Shown here piece after piece: positions 28,625-36,696 of a stretch of DNA of 64,000 nucleotides. The stretch is from JAEUJM01 sp041918615 (GTDB lineage Bacteria; Actinomycetota; Acidimicrobiia; Acidimicrobiales; DATDAH01). Where the stretch lies: positions 62,001 to 126,000 of the forward strand of contig JAYRVH010000017.1 of the NCBI GenBank assembly GCA_041918615.1, read 5' to 3'. The position numbers and the translations under genes are program-made. The notes under the pieces were generated by a model. The model did not search any database, was not told where the DNA came from, and saw nothing but the letters and a program-made list of their open reading frames with translations. Every line of letters begins with the position of its first letter. The stretch's first letter is position 1.

Positions 28625-29397
28625 CAGTTCCTCCTCCGGACATCCGGGCTGTGGGACGCCAGTGCGGCACCCAACTGGTCGGCCAGGGCGAACGCGTCCC
28701 GCCTGGCGTCGGGGGTGAACCCACCGGCCGCGGCGGGCTCGTGCGGGATCAGCAGGAAACGACCCACCGACCGCTCACCGACGGTGACCGGGAGCTCGAC
28801 CGCCCACGAGTTCGGGTCGCCGGTGAGTGGGGGGACGCCGGCGGGGACGGTGACGCCGTGGCGGGTCAACCGCGGCACCGGATGGTCGACCGGTTCGCGC
28901 TGGTAGCGGCAGAACCAGAGCCCGAGCACGTCGCCGATCTCCTCCTCGAGCATCGGGATCAGGTCGGCGGGGTCGGCCGCGGCCGCCAGGTGCGCAGTCC
29001 GCCGCAGTCGCACGACCTCGTCTTCGCGGGTGTGGGCCTCTTGCTTGGCCCGCTGGGTCCGCACCACGATCTCGCCGACGAGCACGCCGACGACGAACAG
29101 CAGCACCGTGGTGATCCGGTCGACCCGGGCGTCGACTTGCATCGTGTAGTGCGGCACGGTGTGGAAGAAGTCGTACGCGAGCGCGGCGGCGAACGATCCG
29201 GCCACGCCTGCGGCCCGACCGCCGATCGCGGCCGCGGCCACGATCCCCACCACGAGCACCAGGGCCACGTTCGTGTTGCCGAGCCACGACCGCACTGGGA
29301 CGAGCGCGCCGGCCAGGGCCACGAGACCGATACTGCCGACCAGCCCCGAGACGAACGGATCGAGGGGTTGCATCCGTGTCGATGTCATGCCCGACAT
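28624..29397 (-). CDS. Kinase-less KdpD-like DUF4118 membrane protein
   Basis: A 257-residue protein with four closely spaced helices (~14-110) matching the DUF4118 membrane module of KdpD. A coiled stretch (~112-135) and a GAF-like cytosolic domain (~140-250) follow. It has no Walker A, USP, HisKA or ATPase domain. It is the first gene of the kdp operon and overlaps the next by TGATG. The likely role is K+ or osmotic sensing together with KdpD. The start could be the ATG three codons later (MTSTR). It is not a KdpD fragment left by decay: the frame and length are coherent. Confidence 0.8.
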   Translation of the reverse strand: MSGMTSTRMQPLDPFVSGLVGSIGLVALAGALVPVRSWLGNTNVALVLVVGIVAAAAIGGRAAGVAGSFAAALAYDFFHTVPHYTMQVDARVDRITTVLLFVVGVLVGEIVVRTQRAKQEAHTREDEVVRLRRTAHLAAAADPADLIPMLEEEIGDVLGLWFCRYQREPVDHPVPRLTRHGVTVPAGVPPLTGDPNSWAVELPVTVGERSVGRFLLIPHEPAAAGGFTPDARRDAFALADQLGAALASHSPDVRRRN

Positions 29398-29426
29398 CTA
29401 CCCCGTTGACGACCGTTCCGGAAGGG

Positions 29427-29477
29427 CCTTGATGCCGTATTGGCGCGCTCGGTATGACCCCTGACGCAACCCTGACG
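29427..29477 (-). promoter_or_regulatory. Candidate KdpE operator: CGTCAGGG direct repeats upstream of the kdp operon
   Basis: On the minus strand two identical octamers CGTCAGGG (29477-29470 and 29466-29459) are exactly 11 bp apart. A third related element, CATCAAGG, lies 32 bases further on (29434-29427), close to three helical turns. CATCAAGG also occurs in the KimA-like promoter at 18207. The block lies 30-80 bp before the first gene of the kdp operon. The rest of the gap 29398-29813 is the protease remnant; I see nothing else in it. Confidence 0.5.
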
Positions 29478-29516
29478 ACCGGTCGGACGCGACCGGTCGA
29501 CAGCGCCCGGTGCCGG

Positions 29517-29791
29517 TCACCCAAGCAGCGTGACGGTCCGCGCCTGACCCGCGCCGACGGCGTTGACGGCCCGGACCCGCACCGTGTAGGTCCGGCCCTG
29601 GTCGGGCGGTCCGAGAGGGCACCGGCATGGTCGACCACAAGACCCTCGCCGCCGTCCCCCGGGCACACATCGGGCACGGCGACCTCGAAGTCGCCCGCGC
29701 ACAGGTGCTGGGTGGCGTCGAAGGTCACGCCGTAGGTGGCCGCGCACTCTGCCGCGTCGACCATCGAGGAGCCCTTCACGGTCGTGGCCAT
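29517..29791 (-). pseudogene. Decayed trypsin-like (S1) protease plus fibronectin-III fragment
   Basis: Two frames together resemble the end of a secreted S1 protease. In one frame, from the ATG at 29791, VDAAECAATYGVTFDATQHL and the following CAGD resemble the region before the trypsin active serine. The next PDVCPGDGGEGLVV matches the CQGDSGGPLV site with the catalytic serine replaced by glycine. In another frame, GRTYTVRVRAVNAVGAGQAR ending TVTLLG is the last strands of an FnIII domain. A frameshift near 29605 separates them, and nothing resembling the His/Asp part remains. I read it as a remnant, not a working gene. Confidence 0.55.
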
Positions 29792-29813
29792 GGCGCCCGG
29801 CGGCGCGAACGGG

Positions 29814-30326
29814 CTACCAGTCGATCTGGGCGGAGATCTCGGCGACCTCGACCCCGAGCAACTCACTGCGCACGACACCGACGTACAGGCCATCGATCAG
29901 GGCGAACCAGTCGAGTCGCTCCTCGTCGGGCTCGAGGACGACGATCTCATCGACGCCGTGGCGGGCGTAGAAGTCGAACTTCTCGTAGGTCTCGTCGTCC
30001 GGCGACCGGATCTCGACGATGACGGCCGCCGTCGCCAGGTACACCTCGTCCGGGGTGTCTCGGTGGAAGCCGTGGTCCGGGATCCGGAAGTCGTCAGGCT
30101 CGCCGAGGTTGAAGATCGTGGTGGCGGTCAGGCCGGCCGCATCGCCGAGGGGTCCCAGGACCCGTAGCAACTGCGCGTCGAGCCGGCCGTGTCGGCCGTG
30201 TGGTGCAGGAACCACGTGGTAGTCGCCTTGCCAGATCTCGTCGAAGGAGTCCTGGCCCAGACGACGGCGCTTCTCGATGAGCGCCTCGACTTCGGGAGGG
30301 CGTGACCCGAGCACCACGGTCTTCAT
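29814..30326 (-). CDS. Uma2 family (DUF820) putative restriction-endonuclease-fold protein
   Basis: A 170-residue protein with the PD-(D/E)xK-like core of Uma2 proteins: IWQGDYHVVPAPHGRHG near 28, D in PDHGF near 93, and AVIVEIRSPDDETYEKFDFYARHGVDEIVVLEP around 110-140 (VEIRSP..E..KFDFY). Start at the ATG 30326. Uma2 genes are abundant in cyanobacteria and actinobacteria, often alone, and their function is unproven. There is no partner methylase or toxin-antitoxin gene here. Confidence 0.8.
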   Translation of the reverse strand: MKTVVLGSRPPEVEALIEKRRRLGQDSFDEIWQGDYHVVPAPHGRHGRLDAQLLRVLGPLGDAAGLTATTIFNLGEPDDFRIPDHGFHRDTPDEVYLATAAVIVEIRSPDDETYEKFDFYARHGVDEIVVLEPDEERLDWFALIDGLYVGVVRSELLGVEVAEISAQIDW

Positions 30327-30407
30327 GAGCCGGAGGGTAGCGAACGCGGCCACGCACGGGAAGGGTAGGTTCACGCCATCGCGAGCTGGCTGACGGGCAA
30401 CGAATAC

Positions 30408-30947
30408 GTGAACCTCGAGGCGGCGGTCGACCGTCTCATCCCACCCGACGGCGATGGCGCTCCCGGAGCGAGAGCGGGAGGCGTGGTCGACTACATCGAC
30501 GGGCTGCTCGGCGCCTTCACCGTCGACCCGCCCCACATCTGGGCCGGCGGCCCGTACTCGGGTCGCCACGGCGGCGACGCCTCGTTCGACGGGTTCACCC
30601 GGCTCGGAGCGCTGGAGGAACTCGCCTGGCGGACCCGGATCGAGGGCTCCCGCGGGATCCCCGAGCGGGAGTGGAACGGACCGGTGGTCGGCCTCCAGGA
30701 GCAGTACCGTGCCGGCCTCGCACGACTCGGCCACGACTTCGTGCTCCTCCCGCCCGACGAGCAGGACGAGCTCCTCGACGCCGACCACGACTTCAAGCGC
30801 CTGCTCTACACCCACGCCTGCGAGGGCCTGTACGGCGACCCGGCCTACGGCGGCAACCGGGACGGCATCGGTTGGCGCTCGATCGGCTTCGCCGGCGACA
30901 GCCAGCCCCGCGGGTACACCGACGCCGAGGTGTCCGGCCGTGGCTGA
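30408..30947 (+). CDS. Gluconate 2-dehydrogenase subunit 3-like protein
   Basis: A 179-residue protein starting at GTG. The HACEGLYGDPAYGGNRDGIG stretch (~139-158) and the end with GWRSIGFAG are family features of the small subunit. In Gram-negative examples it has a Tat signal; here no signal peptide is visible. It overlaps the large subunit by 8 bp. Family members help a GMC flavoprotein oxidise a sugar or polyol, usually at the periplasmic face. The electron acceptor (a cytochrome in proteobacteria) is not encoded nearby. Confidence 0.83.
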   Translation: MNLEAAVDRLIPPDGDGAPGARAGGVVDYIDGLLGAFTVDPPHIWAGGPYSGRHGGDASFDGFTRLGALEELAWRTRIEGSRGIPEREWNGPVVGLQEQYRAGLARLGHDFVLLPPDEQDELLDADHDFKRLLYTHACEGLYGDPAYGGNRDGIGWRSIGFAGDSQPRGYTDAEVSGRG

Positions 30948-32655
30948 GCGGGACTGCGACGCGGTCATCGTGGGGTCTGGGCCCGGCGGTGCGACGGTCG
31001 CCGACGTGCTCACCGCCGCAGGGTGGACGGTGGTGGTGCTCGAGAAAGGGCGCAACCACCTGATCGACACCGATCCGCCCTATGCCCTCCGTCACGAGTT
31101 CTCGAACGACGAGCTGAAGTTCTTCTTCCGCCACTTCCTCGGCCCCGACCCCCTCACCGAGCCCCGGTCGTACCGTCGCCACGAGAGCGACGGTGACCGG
31201 CTCTTCACCGGCGACGTGAACAACCTGCCTTCCACCGTCGGCGGCGGCGGTACCCATGCCGACGCCAAGTTGCCCCGCTTCCGCGAGGAGGACTTCCACC
31301 TCCTGAGTGATCGGGGCCCGATCGACGGTGCCACCCTCGCCGACTGGCCGATCACCTACGCCGATCTCGAGCCCTACTACGCGGCGGTCGAGCGACTCAT
31401 CGGCGTGGCCGGCGACGCCGATGCGAACCCCTTCGCAGCCTGGCGGTCGGGGCCGTACCCCATGGCGCCGGGGGCCGACATGTTCGGCGCCGTCCTCTCG
31501 GCCGAGGCCGCCGAACGCCACGGCCTCCACCCCTACCGGGCGCCGACCGGCGCGAACAGCGTCGCTTACGACGGGCGCCCGGCCTGCAACAACTGCGGGT
31601 TCTGCGGGTACTACGGGTGCCCGATACACGCCAAGGGCGACCCCATCGCCATGTTGCGTCGGGCGCTGCGCACCGGCCGGTGCGACCTGCGGCCCGAGTC
31701 CTACGTCACCGACGTGCTGCTCGACGCCTCGGGGCGACGCACCACTGGCGTCCGCTACCTCGACGCCGAGCGGGGCACGCACGAGGTGCGAGCCGACCAC
31801 GTCATCCTTGCCTGCGGGGCCTTCGAGACGCCACGCCTCCTGCTCCGCAACGACCTCGCCAACTCGTCGGGCCTCGTCGGCCGCAACCTCACCTACCACT
31901 TCCAGACCTTCACGGTCGGCGGCTTCCCCTTCTCGCTGCACGGCGAGCGTGGGCGGTCCGTCACCCACCTGCACGACGACTTCGTCGCGCCGACCCCCGA
32001 CGACCTCACGGCCGCCAGGTCCGTCGGGCTCCCGTGGTTCCGGGGCGGCATCGTCGAGCACGGCTCGGCCGCGCACCCGATCCAGGAGGCCCTCACCCAC
32101 CCCCCCGGCCTGCAGCACAACCGGGCGATGCGGGACTCGTCGCTGCGCGACCGGCTGTGGGTCTTCACCATGCAGGGTGAGGATCTCCCCCAGGCTGTCA
32201 ACCGGGTCGACCTCGACCCATCGGTGAAGGACGCATGGGGCTTCCCGGCCGGGCGGGTCACCTATGCGCCGCACCGCCACGAGCTAGCCGCATCCGCGCA
32301 CTGGTCGCCGCTCCTCGAGCAGGTGCTGCGCGACGCCGGGGCCGAGTGGTCGTTCTCGAGCACGTCTCCCCCCGTCGACCATCCCGATGCCGCGTCGGAG
32401 CACCCCCTCGGCATTGCCCCGGCATCGAAGCACGTGATGGGCACCTGCCGCATGGGCGACGACCCCGTAACGAGCGTGGTCGGCCCCGACGGCCGCTTCC
32501 ACGACGTCGAGAACCTGCTCTGCGCCGAGTCGTCGGTGTTCGTGACGTCGACGGGCTACGGCCCCACACTCACCATCGCCGCGCTCGCCCACCGCACCGC
32601 CAGCCTCCTCGTCGGCACCCCGCTCCCCGCCCTGCCCCCGTCCTCGACGCGATAG
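30940..32655 (+). CDS. GMC family oxidoreductase, gluconate-dehydrogenase large-subunit-like
   Basis: A 571-residue FAD enzyme. The FAD fingerprint is VIVGSGPGGATVADVLTAAG near residue 10. A cysteine-rich loop, CNNCGFCGYYGC (~209-220), is typical of this branch. The C-terminal active-site region is HVMGTCRMGDDP with a second His further on. The start is a GTG inside the end of the small-subunit gene. No signal peptide is visible, so the complex may be cytosolic, unlike the membrane-bound gluconate dehydrogenase. The substrate is unknown. Confidence 0.87.
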   Translation: MAERDCDAVIVGSGPGGATVADVLTAAGWTVVVLEKGRNHLIDTDPPYALRHEFSNDELKFFFRHFLGPDPLTEPRSYRRHESDGDRLFTGDVNNLPSTVGGGGTHADAKLPRFREEDFHLLSDRGPIDGATLADWPITYADLEPYYAAVERLIGVAGDADANPFAAWRSGPYPMAPGADMFGAVLSAEAAERHGLHPYRAPTGANSVAYDGRPACNNCGFCGYYGCPIHAKGDPIAMLRRALRTGRCDLRPESYVTDVLLDASGRRTTGVRYLDAERGTHEVRADHVILACGAFETPRLLLRNDLANSSGLVGRNLTYHFQTFTVGGFPFSLHGERGRSVTHLHDDFVAPTPDDLTAARSVGLPWFRGGIVEHGSAAHPIQEALTHPPGLQHNRAMRDSSLRDRLWVFTMQGEDLPQAVNRVDLDPSVKDAWGFPAGRVTYAPHRHELAASAHWSPLLEQVLRDAGAEWSFSSTSPPVDHPDAASEHPLGIAPASKHVMGTCRMGDDPVTSVVGPDGRFHDVENLLCAESSVFVTSTGYGPTLTIAALAHRTASLLVGTPLPALPPSSTR

Positions 32656-32714
32656 CGCCCGTCTTGCTGTAGCCATTTGGGTCGAGATCATCGATCGAGA
32701 CCAGGAGAAGCCCC
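32656..32714. promoter_or_regulatory. Imperfect inverted repeat before the beta-propeller gene
   Basis: The gap contains GGTCGAGATC, a 3-base spacer and GATCGAGACC, an imperfect dyad about 23 bp long around 32680-32702. AGGAGAAG follows as the ribosome site for the gene at 32715. It could be an operator or merely compositional. Confidence 0.25.
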
Positions 32715-33902
32715 ATGCCCTTGCCTGATGCCGTCCTCCGCCGCCCCGCCACGATGACCGCCTCGCACGGCCCCGTCCTGCTGGTCGGCACGCGCAAGGG
32801 CGTGTTCCTCGTCTCGGGAACCGCCGATCGCTCGTCGTGGAGCATCGGCGAGCCCATGTTCCTGGGACACATCGCTCAGCACCTGGTCCTGGATCCCCGA
32901 GACCGGCAGCGCCTGGTGCTCGCTGCCGGCACGGGGCACCTGGGGCCCACCGTGTTCCACTCGGACGACCTCGGGGCCACGTGGACCGAGTCGACCCGAC
33001 CGCCTGCCTTCCGGTCGGGTGAGCCGCTCGAACGCAGCGTCAAGTCGGTGTTCTGGCTCACGCCCGGCCACGCCGACGAGCCCGGCGTCTGGTATGCGGG
33101 AGCGTCGCCGCAAGGACTGTTCCGAAGCCTCGACGGCGGCGCCACCTGGGACCCCTTGGACGGGTGGAACGATCACCCGACGTGGCCCACGTGGGCCGAG
33201 TGGCCGGAGCAGAACACGCCCGACGGGTCGATGCTGCACTCGATCAACATCGACCCTCGCGATCCGGCGCACCTGTATCTCGGCCTGTCGTCGGGCGGCG
33301 TCTTCGAGTCCACCGACGGTGGCGGCGACTGGGCGCCGCTCAACGCCGGTTGCGAGGCCCCTTCGCCCGATCCATTCCCCGAGTTCGGCCACGACCCCCA
33401 CTGCGTGCGCCTCCATCCGCTCCAGCCCGATCGCCTTTACCAGCAGAACCACTGCGGCATCTACCGGATGGACCGTGCCGACGGGCGGTGGGTGCGGATC
33501 GGCGACAACATGCCAGCGGCCGTCGGCGACATCGGGTTCCCCATCGAGTTGCACCCGCGCGACCCCGACACCGCCTGGGTGTTCCCGATGGACGGCACCG
33601 ACGTGTGGCCACGGACCAGTCCCGACGGACGGCCGGCCGTATACGTCACCCGCGATGCCGGCGAGTCGTGGTCCCGCGGCGACGGCGGGCTCCCGCCCGC
33701 GGCCTGGTTCACGGTGAAGCGCCAGGCGATGACCGTCGACGCCGAGCCGAGCGTGGGGGTGTACTTCGGCACCACCAGCGGCGAGGTCTGGGCGAGCCGC
33801 GACGAAGGCGCCAATTGGGACTGCATCGCCGCGCACCTCCCCGAGATCTACTCCCTCGAGTTCGCCGACCCGCTCCCGGCGATCCGGCCCGGGGCTCGGT
33901 GA
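32715..33902 (+). CDS. BNR/VPS10-like beta-propeller protein (exo-alpha-sialidase-like)
   Basis: A 395-residue all-beta protein. Asp-box (BNR) repeats are visible: SDDLGATWTES, SLDGGATWDPL, STDGGGDWAPL, TRDAGESWSRG and SRDEGANWDC. There is no signal peptide, so it acts in the cytoplasm if the start (with AGGAGA 8 bases ahead) is right. Sialidase catalytic residues are not evident, so the annotation refers to fold only. Its stop overlaps the GTG of a MoaD/ThiS-like gene (GTGA), a tight pairing that suggests they work together. Confidence 0.82.
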   Translation: MPLPDAVLRRPATMTASHGPVLLVGTRKGVFLVSGTADRSSWSIGEPMFLGHIAQHLVLDPRDRQRLVLAAGTGHLGPTVFHSDDLGATWTESTRPPAFRSGEPLERSVKSVFWLTPGHADEPGVWYAGASPQGLFRSLDGGATWDPLDGWNDHPTWPTWAEWPEQNTPDGSMLHSINIDPRDPAHLYLGLSSGGVFESTDGGGDWAPLNAGCEAPSPDPFPEFGHDPHCVRLHPLQPDRLYQQNHCGIYRMDRADGRWVRIGDNMPAAVGDIGFPIELHPRDPDTAWVFPMDGTDVWPRTSPDGRPAVYVTRDAGESWSRGDGGLPPAAWFTVKRQAMTVDAEPSVGVYFGTTSGEVWASRDEGANWDCIAAHLPEIYSLEFADPLPAIRPGAR

Positions 33903-34159
33903 AGGTCCGCATCCCGACGCCCCTCCGCTCGTACACGGGGCAGGCCGCGAGCGTCACCGCGGTCGGCACCACCGTCGACGAGGTGCTCGTCGACCTCGAT
34001 CGCCAGTTCCCCGGCCTCCGCTTCCGGGTGGTCGATGAACAGCACCGGCTCCGCCCGCACATGCGGGTGTTCGTGAACACGGACATGGTCCGCGACCTCA
34101 CCAGCCCGGTGACCGAAGCCGACGAGGTCACCCTGATGCAGGCGCTCTCGGGGGGATGA
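33899..34159 (+). CDS. MoaD/ThiS-like beta-grasp protein ending in Gly-Gly
   Basis: An 86-residue ubiquitin-like protein (MKVRIPTPLRSYTGQ at the start, ALSGG at the C-terminus). The terminal GG is what E1-like enzymes adenylate so the protein can carry sulfur. The core VDEVLVDLDRQFPGLRFRVV and VFVNTDMVR match the fold. There is no moaE, moeB or thiF-type activating gene in the window. It follows the propeller gene by GTGA overlap. A sulfur-carrier role in some cysteine, cofactor or protein-modification reaction is the family expectation. Confidence 0.85.
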   Translation: MKVRIPTPLRSYTGQAASVTAVGTTVDEVLVDLDRQFPGLRFRVVDEQHRLRPHMRVFVNTDMVRDLTSPVTEADEVTLMQALSGG

Positions 34160-34210
34160 CCACCGGGGGCCCGACCCTGTCGCCCGCCGCACAACGGCCG
34201 ATGGAGCACC

Positions 34211-35191
34211 ATGGGCCAGGCGATCCGTGTGACCATCGCCCTCCTCGCCCTCAGCCTCGTCGGCGCCACCGGTGCCGTGGCGTTGTCGAGGAGCGACGGC
34301 GCTGGAGCCCCCACGGGGCACGCCCCAGACGCGGCACCGGCCGCCCCGACCGCACCCGGCGAACGGCCGGCGGTGGCACCACTCCCAGCCGGGTGCACCA
34401 CCGTGGTCGTCACGCCGCCGACCAGTCCCGACGACTACCACGGCGACCTGTGCGTCCCTCAGGGCCCCCATCGCGACGTAGCCGTCGTCCTGGTCCACGG
34501 CGGCGGCGGCTACGGCGGGTCGCGCGCCGACATGGCCGGTTGGGCCGGCGTCTACCAGTGGGCGGGGTACGTCACCCTCTCGGTCGACTACCTCATCTTC
34601 GGTCAGACCACCCGATCGCCCGTCTACCCCGAGCCCGAGCAGGACGTGAAGGCCGCCGTCCAGTACCTCCGCGACCATGCCGCCGAGCTCGGCGTGGGAA
34701 TCGACCGCATCGTGGTGCACGGAAGCTCGGCAGGCTCGAGGCTGGGGGGACAGCTCTACGTCTCCGGCGACGACCCGTACTTCTACGGCGCCGAGATGTG
34801 GCCCACCACGCCCGACCACGTGAACGGCTTCATCGGCTTCTACGGCTACTACTCGGGCCTGTCGATCGACGAGGTGCGGTACTACGGCGGCGTCGAGTCG
34901 GACCGCGACCCTGCGGTGCAGGAGCGGTGGGCCAAGGCGAACTCGATCGCGAACGCGGGCGGCGCCACCGGCCCTTCGCTGCTGATCCACGGTCAGGCGG
35001 ACACGGTGGTCCCCGCCCAGCAGACCGAGCGGTTCGCCGCCGCGCTCGAAGCGGCCGACGCCGACGTCACGACCAAGATCGTCCCCGGAGCGAGCCACGG
35101 CTTCGACGTGGTGGTCGGTGGCGCGCTCACACCGGCCGGCGAGGACATCGCTCACACGGTGCTCGACTGGCTCGACCACGAATTTCCCTGA
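34211..35191 (+). CDS. Secreted or membrane-anchored alpha/beta hydrolase (BD-FAE/esterase type)
   Basis: A 326-residue protein with an N-terminal hydrophobic segment (IRVTIALLALSLVGATGAVAL) and a Pro/Ala-rich linker. The oxyanion motif HGGGGYGG (~97), the nucleophile serine in HGSSAGSR (~175), Asp in HGQADTVVP (~262) and His in GASHGFD (~296) give a full catalytic triad. The ATG is chosen for the signal-like N-terminus. A helix cap (residues ~200-245, Tyr-rich) covers the active site. Likely an ester hydrolase; substrate unknown. Confidence 0.85.
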   Translation: MGQAIRVTIALLALSLVGATGAVALSRSDGAGAPTGHAPDAAPAAPTAPGERPAVAPLPAGCTTVVVTPPTSPDDYHGDLCVPQGPHRDVAVVLVHGGGGYGGSRADMAGWAGVYQWAGYVTLSVDYLIFGQTTRSPVYPEPEQDVKAAVQYLRDHAAELGVGIDRIVVHGSSAGSRLGGQLYVSGDDPYFYGAEMWPTTPDHVNGFIGFYGYYSGLSIDEVRYYGGVESDRDPAVQERWAKANSIANAGGATGPSLLIHGQADTVVPAQQTERFAAALEAADADVTTKIVPGASHGFDVVVGGALTPAGEDIAHTVLDWLDHEFP

Positions 35192-35252
35192 CGTCATGTC
35201 TTACGCTCGCGGCTGCGCCGGGCCGCTCGGGCCCCGCCCTCGTCCCTCGGGC

Positions 35253-35918
35253 TCAACCGCCCACGAGCACTGCTTTCACGGCCACCTCGGAGTCCGGCGT
35301 GATGAGCACGAGCACTTCGTCGTTCTGCTGGAGGACCGAGTCGCCGCGAGGCACCACGACGTGGCCGTCGCGCACGACGGCCACCACGCTGGCGTCTCTC
35401 GGGAGTCCGAGGTCGACCAGGGCCTGGCCGACCGCGGGGGAATCATCGGCGAGGGTGACCTCGACCAGGCCTGCGTCACCCCCCTCGAAGTCCAGCAGGC
35501 GGACCAGCGATCCGACCGAGACCGCTTCCTCGACGAGTGCCGAGAGCAGGTGCGGCGTGGACACCGAGACGTCGACCCCCCACGCCTCGTTGAACAGCCA
35601 GTGGTTCTTGGGGTGGTTCACACGAGCGACCACCCGGGGCACGGCGAACTCCTGCTTGGCCAACAGGGAGACGACCAGGTTGTCCTCGTCATCTCCGGTG
35701 GCGGCCACCATCACGTCGGCGTCGGCCAACCCCGCGGCCTCGAGGCAGGACACCTCGCAGGCATCGCCGACGAACCAGGCGACGTCAGGGATCCGGGATC
35801 GGATCTTCTCGACCAGGTTGAAGTCCTGCTCGATGAGGAGCACCTCGTGCCCGGCCTTCTGGAGGTCCTCGGCGATGTAGGTGCCCACGTTTCCCGCCCC
35901 GGCGATGGCGATCTTCAT
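35253..35918 (-). CDS. TrkA-family K+ transport regulator (CeoC-like)
   Basis: A 221-residue RCK protein. TrkA-N (1-~130) has the nucleotide-binding GAGNVGTYIAEDL with a D at the end of strand 2 (LIEQD). TrkA-C (~150-221) follows. The start overlaps the preceding trkA gene by ATGA. RCK proteins bind NAD(H) or nucleotides and gate K+ channels. The downstream 61 bp to the convergent esterase hold a short GC hairpin (GGGCC, 5-base loop, GGCCC), a possible shared terminator. Confidence 0.9.
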   Translation of the reverse strand: MKIAIAGAGNVGTYIAEDLQKAGHEVLLIEQDFNLVEKIRSRIPDVAWFVGDACEVSCLEAAGLADADVMVAATGDDEDNLVVSLLAKQEFAVPRVVARVNHPKNHWLFNEAWGVDVSVSTPHLLSALVEEAVSVGSLVRLLDFEGGDAGLVEVTLADDSPAVGQALVDLGLPRDASVVAVVRDGHVVVPRGDSVLQQNDEVLVLITPDSEVAVKAVLVGG

Positions 35919-36586
35919 GAGTGGGCCCCGCCGGCGTCAGGCCCGGACAGCTTCTCGTCGAGCTCGTCGAGGGCGTCCTTGTAGACCATCACGTGCAGGG
36001 TGTCGCCCTCGTGGCCGACGGTGTCGGGGTCGATCAGGTGCGGGCTCCCGGCCCGGATCACGGCGGACACCCGGATGCGGTCGGAGAACCCCACCTTGGT
36101 GAGGCGCTGGCCCGCCCACGACGCGGGGAGCGAGCGCTCGACCATCAGCAGCTCGCCGGTGGCGTCGGCCCATTCGACTGTGGCCCCTTCGGGGAACAGG
36201 CGGCGGGTGATCTGGTCGGTGGTCCAGGTGATCGTGGCGACGGTGGCGATGCCCAGGCGCTGGTAGATCACGGCCCGACGGGGATCGTAGATCCGAGCGA
36301 CCACACGAGGCACCTCGTACTTGTCACGGGCGATGCGGGCGGTGAGGATGTTCGAGTTGTCCCCGGACGTCACCGCGGCGACCGCACCGGCATTGGCGAT
36401 GTCGGCCTCGGCGAGGTGCTCCCGCTCGAACCCGAGACCGTGGATGCAGGTGCCCCTCCACTGCTCGGGCAGCCGCCGGAAGGCGGACTTGTCCTTGTCG
36501 ATGACGGCCACCGAATGGCCGCCGTCGACCAGGTTGGTCGCGAGGTCCGAGCCGACCCGACCACATCCCACCACGATGACATGCAT
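35915..36586 (-). CDS. TrkA-family K+ transport regulator (CeoB-like)
   Basis: A 223-residue RCK protein starting at MHVIVVGCGRVG (ATG 36586). The NAD-binding fingerprint is VGCGRVGSDLATNL. A TrkA-C domain spans ~145-223. Together with the following TrkA it forms the two-gene unit that in M. tuberculosis is ceoB-ceoC, beside an APC permease, as here. Neither is joined to a TrkH/TrkG channel in this window; the divergent KimA-like permease is the likeliest partner. Confidence 0.9.
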   Translation of the reverse strand: MHVIVVGCGRVGSDLATNLVDGGHSVAVIDKDKSAFRRLPEQWRGTCIHGLGFEREHLAEADIANAGAVAAVTSGDNSNILTARIARDKYEVPRVVARIYDPRRAVIYQRLGIATVATITWTTDQITRRLFPEGATVEWADATGELLMVERSLPASWAGQRLTKVGFSDRIRVSAVIRAGSPHLIDPDTVGHEGDTLHVMVYKDALDELDEKLSGPDAGGAHS

Positions 36587-36696
36587 GCCGCGATGCAACA
36601 CCCTGCGTGCCGCGAGCACAACTCCTCATCGGTCGACCCTCCCCGCCACGAGGGCGCGATTACTCATTGCAGTTTGCAGGTGGTGAACTTGCATCG
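36587..36696 (+). promoter_or_regulatory. Intergenic region between trkA pair and second KimA-like gene, with TTGCA repeats
   Basis: A 110-bp divergent promoter region. TTGCA occurs three times in the last 30 bp (36667, 36674 and 36689), with ATTACT as a possible -10. It lacks the CGTCARGG repeats seen before the first KimA-like gene, so this copy is probably regulated differently. I see no ydaO-type c-di-AMP riboswitch; the leader is too short for one. Confidence 0.3.

Noticed and set aside
36587..36696. ydaO-type c-di-AMP riboswitch before the second KimA-like gene
   Set aside because: The leader is about 110 bp and shared with a divergent promoter; the known riboswitch is longer and no conserved core is visible.
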